Source of the DNA: CALBPI01 sp039821605
Lineage (GTDB): Bacteria > Pseudomonadota > Gammaproteobacteria > Steroidobacterales > Woeseiaceae
Direction: 5' to 3'
Assembly: GCA_039821605.1 (NCBI GenBank)
Contig: JBCBNV010000002.1
Span: 372,001-436,000, forward strand
DNA: 64,000 bases
Below, piece after piece: positions 27,963 through 36,096 of the stretch (positions are counted from its first letter, which is position 1; every line of letters begins with the position of its first letter). The notes under the pieces are model-generated. The model worked only from the letters and a program-made list of their open reading frames with translations, searched no databases and was not told the origin of the DNA. Made by a program: the position numbers and the translations under genes.

Positions 27963-29627
27963 TCAGCTCGCGCCGCCCCAGCGTGCGGGGTCGGCGAACA
28001 CAATGCTGAGCACGCTGCCGCCGCCGTCGCGCTCGCGGGCGCTTAGTGACGCGCGATTCAGTTCACACAGTTCCTGGCACAGGTAGAGCCCCAGGCCTGT
28101 GCCGTCATCGTGCTGCGTGAAGAACGGTTCGAAGACGCGGTCGCGGTCCGCTTCGGAGATGCCCGGGCCGCGGTCGGCGATCTCGAGGAACGGTCGACGC
28201 GAGCTCGCGACGCGCCCCCAGTTGATCTCCACGGGCTGTGCGGGCGCCGCATTGGCGTGCATGCGTGCGTTGTCGAGGAGATTGCGAATCACCTGGCGCA
28301 GGTGCGCGGCGTCGAACAAGACTTCGCTGATCGCCTCCTCGCCCCGCAGGATCACCGTGCCAGGCGCGAGCTCGTTGGTCTCGTTGTACTCCTGGCAGAA
28401 GTCGGCGAGCCACTCGGCGAGCACGATGCGTTTGGGTCGGCTGCCGTCACGCCGCGACATGCTCATGATGTCCTCGACGATGCTCGAGACGCGTTCGGCG
28501 TTGCGGTGGATGATCTCCGACAATTTGTCGATGGTCGGTCCGCCTTGCTGCTCGCCGAGCAGCTGGGCCGCGTGGCTCATGGCGCCGATCGGGTTTCGGA
28601 TCTCGTGCGCGATACTGGCCGAGAGGCGGCCCAGCGAAGCCAGCTTGCTCTGCTGCACGCGCTCGGCGAGCACGCTGACGTCTTCGAGGAATAACAGCAG
28701 CGGCGCCGTGTCCTGCTCGTTCTCACCGAACGGCGCGACGTGCACCTGCAGGCGCGCTCCGTCCTGGCCCGGGAGCAACGTCATTTCCGCAAGCCCCGCA
28801 CGCTGTTGCTGCCGGCGCCAGGTTTCGACATAGGCCGCGAGATCGGGCGCAAGCGTGATCAGCGACTCGCCAATGGCCGTTGTTGGAATGCCCAGCTGGT
28901 TGCTGGCCGCATCGTTCATGAGTCGCACGCGGGCCTCACCGTCGATGACGAGGATCGCCTCGCGCAGGTGCTGCACGACGTAGCGGTTGAGCTCGGCCAG
29001 ATTGGCGATGTCGATGACCTGCTGGCGCGCCAGCGCCTCGCTCTGGGCCAGGCGTCGCACGAGCGGCCGGATGGCGAGCACCACGACGAACAACACGGCC
29101 GAGAGCAGGCCCGAGGCCGGGTACTGCCCGCCACCCTGGCCGTTGATGTCCAGCCAGGCCTGGACGCCCAGCACGGACAACGTCGCCAAGGCGGCAAAGA
29201 ACAGTGCCAGCAAGCCGCGGAGCACGAAGGCCGCGGCGCCGAGAAAGATAATAAGAAGGCCTGCGATGCCACTGTCGACGCCGCCACTGGCCAGCGAGAG
29301 CGCCGCGATGGCGGTGATGTCGATGATGAGCTGACCCTGCGTCAGCAACGACAGCGTGACCGACTGGCGCACGCAGGCGATCGCGATGATCACGCCGGCG
29401 ACGAACCAGGTGAGCAGTGCGATGAGGAACAGCTGGGGGTAGACCTGGCCGAAGAATCGCGGTGCGCTCGACGCGGCGAAGGTGGCCATGAGCAGTACGG
29501 CGATGAGCAGCCGAAACACGGCCAGACCGCTCTGCACGCGCCATGAAAAGTCGCCCGGATTCGCCGGCTCGGGTGCCGCGGCTGCCAGCGAGTCGCTGCC
29601 GAGCCGGATGATGCCGCCGTCATTCAT
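27963..29627 (-). CDS. pilS: Sensor histidine kinase PilS
   Basis: PilS is the membrane sensor that phosphorylates PilR and is thought to sense pilin in the inner membrane. The 554-residue protein has six hydrophobic segments (about residues 35-190), a PAS-like domain (about 210-310), a histidine box with His341 in SASIAHEIRNPIGAM, and the ATPase motifs RNLLDNARMHA, DRGPGIS and GTGLGLY. ATG 29627 was chosen because the upstream extension (to 29750) has no membrane or domain sense and enters the sucC promoter region. It is divergent from sucC. Confidence 0.93.
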   Translation of the reverse strand: MNDGGIIRLGSDSLAAAAPEPANPGDFSWRVQSGLAVFRLLIAVLLMATFAASSAPRFFGQVYPQLFLIALLTWFVAGVIIAIACVRQSVTLSLLTQGQLIIDITAIAALSLASGGVDSGIAGLLIIFLGAAAFVLRGLLALFFAALATLSVLGVQAWLDINGQGGGQYPASGLLSAVLFVVVLAIRPLVRRLAQSEALARQQVIDIANLAELNRYVVQHLREAILVIDGEARVRLMNDAASNQLGIPTTAIGESLITLAPDLAAYVETWRRQQQRAGLAEMTLLPGQDGARLQVHVAPFGENEQDTAPLLLFLEDVSVLAERVQQSKLASLGRLSASIAHEIRNPIGAMSHAAQLLGEQQGGPTIDKLSEIIHRNAERVSSIVEDIMSMSRRDGSRPKRIVLAEWLADFCQEYNETNELAPGTVILRGEEAISEVLFDAAHLRQVIRNLLDNARMHANAAPAQPVEINWGRVASSRRPFLEIADRGPGISEADRDRVFEPFFTQHDDGTGLGLYLCQELCELNRASLSARERDGGGSVLSIVFADPARWGGAS

Positions 29628-29764
29628 GGCTGGCCATTGTAACCGGGCCCGGCCCGATGACCGTGACGCGATGCGCGCTTTTGCGCGGGGTGCCCCTTTC
29701 CTCCACAATACGCGCCACGCAGCGGCGGCCGTCCGGCGCGCCGGGGACACTGTCGGGACAGGAC

Positions 29765-30925
29765 ATGAACCTCCACGAATACCAATCGAAGAAGCTTTTT
29801 GCCGATTACGGCATTCCGGTGCCGCAAGGCATCGTCGCAGACACCGCTGATGCGGCCGTCGCCGCCGCCGAAGAACTGGGCGGCGAACTCTGGGTCGTCA
29901 AGGCCCAGGTGCACGCGGGTGGCCGCGGCAAGGCGGGCGGCGTCAAGCTCGCCAAGTCGCTCGACGCCGTGCGCGAAGCAGCAGCCGGCATGCTCGGCCA
30001 GCAGCTCGTGACACCGCAGACGGACGCAGCAGGCCTGCCCATCAACCAGGTCTACGTCGAAAGCGGCTCCAACATCGACCGCGAGCTCTACCTGAGCATG
30101 GTCGTGAACCGCGATTCGCGACGCATCGCGTTTATCGTGTCGGCCGACGGCGGCATGGACATCGAAGAAGTCGCCCACAAAACGCCCGAGCGCATCACGA
30201 CAATCGACATCGCGCCTGAGGTTGGTCTTGCCGACTACCAGATCCGCGAGATGGCCTACGGGCTCGAGCTCGACAAGGCGCAGCAGAAAGCCTTCGCCAA
30301 GGTCGCACGCGCGCTCTACAAGATGTTCGTCGACATTGACGCGAGCCAGGTCGAGATCAACCCGCTGATCACGACGGGCGACGGCGAGATCAAGGCACTC
30401 GACGCGAAGATCAACATCGAGGACAACGCACTCTTCCGCCAGCGCGATATCGCCACACTGCGCGACCTGAGCCAGGAAGACGAAGCCGAGGCGCGCGCTG
30501 CCGAGCACGACCTCAACTACGTCTCGCTCGACGGCGACATCGCCTGCATGGTCAACGGCGCGGGCCTGGCCATGGCCACGATGGACGTCATCAATGTCTA
30601 CGGCGGTGAGCCGGCCAACTTCCTCGACGTGGGTGGCGGCGCGACGGCCGAACGCGTGTCGGAGGCCTTCAAGCTCATCCTCTCCAACGACAAGGTCAAG
30701 GCGATCCTCGTCAACATCTTTGGCGGTATCGTGCGCTGCGACCTCATCGCCGACGGCATCATCACGGCCGTCAAGGAAGTCGGTGTCGAGGTACCTGTTG
30801 TGGTGCGCCTCGAGGGCACCAACGTCGAGCAGGGCCGCGCGCGGCTGTCTGACTCGGGTCTCGACATCATCTCTGCCACTGACCTTACCGACGCCGCGAA
30901 GAAAGCAGTCGCGGCCGCTGCCTGA
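29765..30925 (+). CDS. sucC: Succinyl-CoA synthetase beta subunit (SucC)
   Basis: SucC is the ATP-grasp and CoA-contact beta subunit of succinyl-CoA ligase, the substrate-level phosphorylation step of the TCA cycle. The 386-residue protein (E. coli 388) starts MNLHEYQSKKLFADYGIPVP and contains KAQVHAGGRGKAGGVKL and NIFGGIVRCD. The start at 29765 has GGGACAGG upstream; the frame extends upstream but the conserved N-terminus fixes the start. sucD follows after 11 bases. The genes stand alone here, without sucAB. Confidence 0.97.
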   Translation: MNLHEYQSKKLFADYGIPVPQGIVADTADAAVAAAEELGGELWVVKAQVHAGGRGKAGGVKLAKSLDAVREAAAGMLGQQLVTPQTDAAGLPINQVYVESGSNIDRELYLSMVVNRDSRRIAFIVSADGGMDIEEVAHKTPERITTIDIAPEVGLADYQIREMAYGLELDKAQQKAFAKVARALYKMFVDIDASQVEINPLITTGDGEIKALDAKINIEDNALFRQRDIATLRDLSQEDEAEARAAEHDLNYVSLDGDIACMVNGAGLAMATMDVINVYGGEPANFLDVGGGATAERVSEAFKLILSNDKVKAILVNIFGGIVRCDLIADGIITAVKEVGVEVPVVVRLEGTNVEQGRARLSDSGLDIISATDLTDAAKKAVAAAA

Positions 30926-30936
30926 CGGAATCCATC

Positions 30937-31809
30937 ATGAGCATCCTTGTTAACAAGAACTCCAAGATCATCTGCCAGGGCATCACGGGTAACCAGGGCA
31001 GCTTCCACACCGAACAGTGCATCGAGTACGGCACGCAGGTCGTTGGCGGTGTCACGCCGGGCCGCGCCGGCACGGACCATCTGGGCGTGCCCGTATTCAA
31101 CACGGTCAAGGACGCGGTCGCAGAGACGGGCGCAGACGTCAGCATGATCTACGTGCCGCCGCCGTTCGCGGCCGACGCCATCCTCGAAGCGGCGGGCGCC
31201 GGCATCGAGCTCATCGTCTGCATTACCGAGGGCATTCCGGTGCTCGACATGGTCAAGGTGCGCGCGGCACTCGACGACCTCGATTGCAGACTCATCGGCC
31301 CCAACTGCCCGGGCATCATCACGCCGGGCGAGGCCAAGATCGGCATCATGCCGGGCTTCATTCACTCGCCGGGCAAGATCGGTGTGGTGTCACGCTCGGG
31401 CACGCTGACCTACGAAGCCGTCTACCAGACCACGCAGGCGAAGCTCGGCCAGAGCACCTGTGTCGGTATCGGCGGCGACCCGATCCGCGGCATGAACTTC
31501 ATTGACTGCCTCGAGCTGTTCGAGGCCGACGACGATACCACCGGCATCATCATGGTCGGCGAGATCGGCGGTTCGGACGAGGAGGCCGCTGCGGCCTACA
31601 TCGCAGACCACGTCTCCAAACCCGTGGTGTCCTACATCGCGGGCGTCACGGCACCGCCGGGCAAACGTATGGGCCACGCCGGCGCGATCGTTGCCGGCGG
31701 CCAGGGCACGGCCGCGGCCAAGTTCGCGGCACTCGAAGCGGCCGGTGTCACCACCGTGCGCTCACCGGCCGAGCTCGGTGAGGCCATGGTCTCGGCGCTG
31801 GGCGCCTGA
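30937..31809 (+). CDS. sucD: Succinyl-CoA synthetase alpha subunit (SucD)
   Basis: SucD is the CoA-binding alpha subunit carrying the phosphohistidine. The 290-residue protein starts MSILVNKNSKIICQGITGNQG and has the active-site segment GHAGAIVAGGQGTAAAK with His247, next to the E. coli active His246. It forms an operon with sucC. nadE starts 17 bases after its stop. Confidence 0.97.
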   Translation: MSILVNKNSKIICQGITGNQGSFHTEQCIEYGTQVVGGVTPGRAGTDHLGVPVFNTVKDAVAETGADVSMIYVPPPFAADAILEAAGAGIELIVCITEGIPVLDMVKVRAALDDLDCRLIGPNCPGIITPGEAKIGIMPGFIHSPGKIGVVSRSGTLTYEAVYQTTQAKLGQSTCVGIGGDPIRGMNFIDCLELFEADDDTTGIIMVGEIGGSDEEAAAAYIADHVSKPVVSYIAGVTAPPGKRMGHAGAIVAGGQGTAAAKFAALEAAGVTTVRSPAELGEAMVSALGA

Positions 31810-31826
31810 CGGCTGTTGATAGCGGC

Positions 31827-33473
31827 ATGAGTGGCGGCTGGCGCATCGCGCTTGCGCAGGTCGACCCACTCGTCGGCGACGTCGAAGGCAACCTCGAGCG
31901 CGTCCGCGAGGCCGTGAGCCGCGCGCGCGACGCGGGCGCGAGGCTCGTCGTGCTGCCCGAAATGGTGCTCGCGGGCTACCCGCCCGAGGACCTGCTGTTT
32001 CACTCGGGTCTGCGCCGCCGTATCGAACGGGCGCTTGCCGCGTTGCCCGAACTCGCCGATGGGATCGGCTTCGTCGTTGGCTTCCCCGAGTACGACGGCG
32101 ACCGGATCTGGAACGCCGCAGCCGTGTTCGACGGCGGCCGCGAGCTGGCGCGCTATCGCAAGTGGCTGCTGCCCAACTACGCGGTGTTCGACGAGAAGCG
32201 CTACTTCGAGACGGGCGACACGCCGTGTACGTTCGACATCGAAGGCACGACCGTCGGCCTCACGATTTGCGAAGACGTCTGGCAGCCAGAGCCGGCTGCG
32301 TCCAGTGCCGCCGCCGGTGCCGAGCTGATTCTGACGATTAACGGCTCACCTTACGCCGTGGGCGCGCAGGCGCGACGCGAAGGCGTGGTGGCCGATCGCG
32401 TGCGCGAAACGGGTGTACCGCTCGTGTACGTGAACATGGTGGGTGGTCAGGACGAGCTCGTGTTCGACGGCGGTTCCTTCGCGATGACGCCCGACGGCGA
32501 GACGCGCGTGCGCGGTCCTGCATTCGAAGAGTCGCTTGTGTCGGTCGACGTGCAGCGCGATGCCGCGGGCAAGGTCGACATCGCAGCCGGCGACGTCGCC
32601 CCGCTGCAGGAACGCTGCGAGAGCGTCTACGACGCGCTCGTGCAGGGGACGCGCGACTACGTGCGCAAGAATGGTTTCCCGGGGATCATCCTGGGCCTGT
32701 CGGGTGGCATTGATTCCGCGCTGACACTGGCTGTTGCCGTCGACGCGCTGGGTGCCGATGCCGTGCGCGCGGTGATGATGCCCTACCGCTACACGTCCGA
32801 CATGAGCCGCGAGGACGCTGCGCTGCAGGCCGCGGCCATGGGGGTCAACTACGACATCGTGTCCATCGAGCCCATGGTCGAGGCGGCCATGGGACAGCTC
32901 GCACCAGTATTCGGCGACCTGGCCCGCGATACGACCGAGGAGAACATCCAGTCACGCTGCCGTTGCATCGTGCTTATGGCGCTCTCGAACAAGACAGGCC
33001 GCATGCTGCTCACGACCGGCAACAAGAGCGAGATGGCCGTGGGCTACGCCACGTTGTACGGCGATATGGCGGGCGGCTTCGCGCCGATCAAGGACTGCCC
33101 CAAGACGCTGGTCTACGAACTGGCGCGTTACCGCAACAGCCTGACGCCTGAGGCGCCGCCGATTCCCGAGCGTGTGATTACCCGACCGCCGTCGGCCGAG
33201 CTCGCGCCCGACCAGAAGGACGAGGATTCATTGCCGCCCTACGAGGTGCTGGACCCGATCCTCGAGGCGTTCATGGAGCGAGACCTCTCAGTGGCCGAGA
33301 TCGCGGCGCTGGGCTTCAATCGCGATACGGTTGTCGAGGTGCTCACGATGGTGCGCCGCAATGAATACAAACGGCGTCAGGCGCCACCTGGCGTGCGTAT
33401 CTCGCGCCGCGCATTCGGCCGCGACTGGCGCTACCCGATCACGTCGGGGTACCGCTTCCCCGCCGGAAACTAG
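31827..33473 (+). CDS. nadE: Glutamine-hydrolysing NAD+ synthetase (NadE)
   Basis: This two-domain enzyme converts NaAD to NAD+ with ammonia taken from glutamine. The 548-residue protein has an N-terminal nitrilase-type glutaminase domain with the Glu45-Lys112-Cys148 triad (LPEMVLAGYPPEDLLF, YRKWLLPNY, TICEDVW). The C-terminal synthetase domain has the ATP loop LSGGIDSAL (about residues 289-297) and TTGNKSEMAVGYATLYGDMAGG. It follows sucD closely and converges on bamD, sharing a CTAG stop overlap. pncC at 46081 also belongs to NAD metabolism. Confidence 0.95.
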   Translation: MSGGWRIALAQVDPLVGDVEGNLERVREAVSRARDAGARLVVLPEMVLAGYPPEDLLFHSGLRRRIERALAALPELADGIGFVVGFPEYDGDRIWNAAAVFDGGRELARYRKWLLPNYAVFDEKRYFETGDTPCTFDIEGTTVGLTICEDVWQPEPAASSAAAGAELILTINGSPYAVGAQARREGVVADRVRETGVPLVYVNMVGGQDELVFDGGSFAMTPDGETRVRGPAFEESLVSVDVQRDAAGKVDIAAGDVAPLQERCESVYDALVQGTRDYVRKNGFPGIILGLSGGIDSALTLAVAVDALGADAVRAVMMPYRYTSDMSREDAALQAAAMGVNYDIVSIEPMVEAAMGQLAPVFGDLARDTTEENIQSRCRCIVLMALSNKTGRMLLTTGNKSEMAVGYATLYGDMAGGFAPIKDCPKTLVYELARYRNSLTPEAPPIPERVITRPPSAELAPDQKDEDSLPPYEVLDPILEAFMERDLSVAEIAALGFNRDTVVEVLTMVRRNEYKRRQAPPGVRISRRAFGRDWRYPITSGYRFPAGN

Positions 33474-34213
33474 CTGCCCGGGTAGTTGACGCGCAGGATC
33501 TCGCGCGTCGAGGCCTCGAGCTCTTCGAGGCCCAGCTCTTCGTAAGCCGTGATCATGATCTCGAGTGACCGCTTGTTGGCGGGCGTGCCGTCGTAGGCCT
33601 CGAGTGAGCCCTTGGCGCGGTTCAGCGCCGCAATCCAGGCACCCATGCGCAGGTAGTACTCCGCCACCGTATTTTCGTAGGCGGCCAGGTTGTTCTTGAT
33701 GAAGCGCATGCGCTGCACGGCGTCCTCGGCGTAGTCGCTGGCCGGGTAACGCTCCACGAGCTGGCGGAACACACTGAACGCCCTGCGCGCGTCATTGGGC
33801 GGGCGCTGCGCGCGGTCCACGTTGAACAGGTTGTCGAGCGGCCCGGGCGGCTTGTCGAAGTAAGTCAGACCCTTGACGTAGAGCGCGTAGTCGACGCGCG
33901 GGTGCGTCGGATTCTCGCGGACGAACTGATCCGCAGCGTCGATCGCCTGCTCCTTGCTGCCACTCTTGTAATAGCAGTAGATGAGATCGATCTGCGACTG
34001 TTTGCCCACGGCGCTGAACGGGTAGCGCGTCTCGAGCTGCTCGAAAATGAAGATGGCCTCGCGGAAGTTGCCATTGTTCATCGAGCGCTGGGCCTGCTCA
34101 TAAATCGAGTCGGCGGAGCCAAATCGCTGTTGGCGGCGCTCGTTCCTGTCGCTGCCACAGGCTGCAATCAGGCTGACGGTGAGCAAGAGGCAGAGGATCT
34201 TGGCGTGTCGCAT
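33470..34213 (-). CDS. bamD: Outer-membrane assembly lipoprotein BamD
   Basis: BamD (ComL) is the essential lipoprotein of the BAM complex that folds outer-membrane proteins. The 247-residue protein has a lipoprotein signal peptide with Cys19 in SLIAACGS, then five TPR-like repeats, including YEQAQRSMNNGNFREAIFIFEQLETRYPF. The frame remains open upstream, but ATG 34213 gives the signal peptide directly. It is divergent from rluD, a pairing conserved in many gammaproteobacteria, and its stop overlaps that of nadE. Confidence 0.95.
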   Translation of the reverse strand: MRHAKILCLLLTVSLIAACGSDRNERRQQRFGSADSIYEQAQRSMNNGNFREAIFIFEQLETRYPFSAVGKQSQIDLIYCYYKSGSKEQAIDAADQFVRENPTHPRVDYALYVKGLTYFDKPPGPLDNLFNVDRAQRPPNDARRAFSVFRQLVERYPASDYAEDAVQRMRFIKNNLAAYENTVAEYYLRMGAWIAALNRAKGSLEAYDGTPANKRSLEIMITAYEELGLEELEASTREILRVNYPGS

Positions 34214-34315
34214 AGGCGTGTGGCTTGTCGGGCGCGACGCGCGTCGCGCTGGGAAATCGAGGGCGCGGAGTATACCGTATCCGCTTATGGACGCCCGAGC
34301 GGTTGCAACCCCACC
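34214..34315. promoter_or_regulatory. Divergent promoter region of bamD and rluD
   Basis: This 102-base gap separates the two starts. On the minus strand TATACT (34274-34269) is a -10-like element for bamD, but I see no convincing -35. No clear promoter for rluD was recognised, and rluD lacks a good ribosome binding site. Confidence 0.35.
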
Positions 34316-35275
34316 GTGAGTACCCACACGCGCTCCGAGGTGGTGCCCGAAACGCTGGCCGGTTATCGACTGGACCAGGCGCTCGCGCAAATGTTCCCCG
34401 AATTCTCCAGGAGCCGCCTCACGGAATGGCTCAAACGGGGTGATGTGACCATGGACGGCGTGGCCTGCAAGCCCCGCACGCGTGTCACGGGCGGCGAGCG
34501 CATCGAGGTGTTGGCCGAGCAGGCCCCCGACCCCCGCGTCGAGCCCCAGGATGTCGATTTCGAGGTGGCCTGGCAGGACGACGCGGTCATCGTGGTCAAC
34601 AAACCCGCGGGCCTCGTGGTGCATCCGGGTGCGGGCAATGCCGACGGCACACTGCAAAACGGGCTGCTGTTCCGCTACCCCGAACTCGCTGAGTTGCCCC
34701 GCGCGGGGCTCGTGCATCGCATCGACAAGGACACGAGCGGGCTGTTGCTCGTGGCGCGCACACTCACGGCGCACACGGCACTCGTGCGCCAGCTCGCCGA
34801 GCACGAGATATCGCGCGAGTACCGCGCCGTCTGCCACGGCGTGCTCACGGGCGGCGGCAGTGTGAATGCGCCCATTGGAAGGCATCCGACGGACCGCCTG
34901 CGCATGGCTGTGCGTGACGGCGGCCGCGAGGCTGTCACGCATTACCGGCTCATTGAGCGCTTCGCCCACCACACGCTCGTGCAGGTCATGCTCGAGACGG
35001 GCCGCACGCACCAGGTGCGCGTGCACTTTGCCCACCTGCGCCATCCGCTCGTGGGTGATCCGGCTTACGGCGGCCGCCGCCGGCGACCGCCCGGCAACGA
35101 CGCGGCGCTCATCGAGGCGCTCGAGGCGTTTCAGCGCCAGGCGCTGCACGCCGCGCGGCTCGAGTTTGCGCACCCGGGCACGGGCGAAACCGTGTCCGTA
35201 CTCGCCGATGACCCCGCCGACTTTGCGCATCTTGTCGACGTGCTCCGCGCACATGCGATCCGGGAGGCGTCATGA
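34316..35275 (+). CDS. rluD: 23S rRNA pseudouridine synthase RluD
   Basis: RluD makes the pseudouridines in helix 69 of 23S rRNA (positions 1911, 1915, 1917 in E. coli). The 319-residue protein has an N-terminal S4 RNA-binding domain (YRLDQALAQMFPEFSRSRLTEWL) and the catalytic Asp137 in HRIDKDTSGLLL; E. coli RluD uses Asp139. The frame runs upstream across bamD, so the start is inferred. GTG 34316 gives the usual length and N-terminus. It overlaps pgeF by four bases (ATGA). Confidence 0.92.
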   Translation: MSTHTRSEVVPETLAGYRLDQALAQMFPEFSRSRLTEWLKRGDVTMDGVACKPRTRVTGGERIEVLAEQAPDPRVEPQDVDFEVAWQDDAVIVVNKPAGLVVHPGAGNADGTLQNGLLFRYPELAELPRAGLVHRIDKDTSGLLLVARTLTAHTALVRQLAEHEISREYRAVCHGVLTGGGSVNAPIGRHPTDRLRMAVRDGGREAVTHYRLIERFAHHTLVQVMLETGRTHQVRVHFAHLRHPLVGDPAYGGRRRRPPGNDAALIEALEAFQRQALHAARLEFAHPGTGETVSVLADDPADFAHLVDVLRAHAIREAS

Positions 35276-36018
35276 GTGATTTCCCGTTTCCGCCCTGGAT
35301 CGGACCCGGCGGCCCGCTTGAGGGTCAGGTCGGCGCGCTGTCGACCACGCGTGCCGGCGGCGCGAGCCTGGGTGACTACGCCGGGCTCAATCTGGGCGAC
35401 CACGTGGGCGATGACGCCGACACCGTGGCACGAAACCGTGCCGAGCTCGAATCGCAACTCGACCTGCCCGCGTCGCCGCTCTGGCTGTCGCAGGTGCACA
35501 GTGCCGACGTCATCGAGGCTGCTGACTGGCAGCCCGGTGTCGAAGCTGACGCGATCGTGGTGCGGGAGCAGGGCCAGTGTGCGGCCATCCTCACCGCAGA
35601 CTGCCTGCCGGTATTGTTCGCGGCCGAGGACGGCAGCGTCGTGGCGGCCGCCCATGCAGGCTGGCGTGGGCTGGCGGCGGGCGTGCTGGCACACACCGTC
35701 AAGGCGATGGATGTGCCCCCGGGCGACATTCTGGCCTGGATCGGCCCGGCGATTTCGCAACCGCACTATGAGGTCGGCGGCGAGGTGCGCGCGGCGTTCG
35801 TCGACCAGGACGAGCTCTGCGGGCACTGCTTCCACGCCAACGCAAACGGGCGCTGGCAGGCCGATCTCAAGCAACTGGCAGCCATCACGCTGCGTCGCGC
35901 CGGCGTCTGGCGCGTTGCCGATGCCGAGCGCTGTACGTTCGGCGAGCCCGACGTGTTCTACTCGCACCGCCGCTCGGCCCCCTGCGGCCGCACGGCGACG
36001 CTGATCTGGCGCCGCTAG
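35272..36018 (+). CDS. pgeF: Purine nucleoside phosphorylase-type protein of the PgeF/YfiH (laccase-domain) family
   Basis: The 248-residue protein has the family copper/zinc site residues in QVHSADV, LTADCLPVLFA, AAHAGWRGLAAGV and the C-terminal SHRR. The family was first named multicopper polyphenol oxidase. In E. coli, YfiH/PgeF corrects peptidoglycan precursors that carry L-Ser, and related proteins act as purine nucleoside phosphorylases. The rluD-pgeF-clpB order is conserved in gammaproteobacteria. It is coupled to rluD by overlap. Confidence 0.92.
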   Translation: MSDFPFPPWIGPGGPLEGQVGALSTTRAGGASLGDYAGLNLGDHVGDDADTVARNRAELESQLDLPASPLWLSQVHSADVIEAADWQPGVEADAIVVREQGQCAAILTADCLPVLFAAEDGSVVAAAHAGWRGLAAGVLAHTVKAMDVPPGDILAWIGPAISQPHYEVGGEVRAAFVDQDELCGHCFHANANGRWQADLKQLAAITLRRAGVWRVADAERCTFGEPDVFYSHRRSAPCGRTATLIWRR

Positions 36019-36033
36019 CAACACGACCAAACG

Positions 36034-36062
36034 CTTGAAAGCGCGGCGTTGCGCCGCCATGT
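36034..36062 (+). promoter_or_regulatory. Sigma-32 heat-shock promoter of clpB
   Basis: CTTGAAA (36034-36040), 14 bases, then CGCCATGT (36055-36062) match the RpoH consensus CTTGAAA-N(11-16)-CCCCATNT with one mismatch. Transcription would begin near 36070, just before the GGAGGG ribosome binding site of clpB. This makes clpB heat-inducible independently of pgeF. Confidence 0.85.
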
Positions 36063-36096
36063 CTAGGCCATTACCAACTTTCCCGGAGGGCACGCC

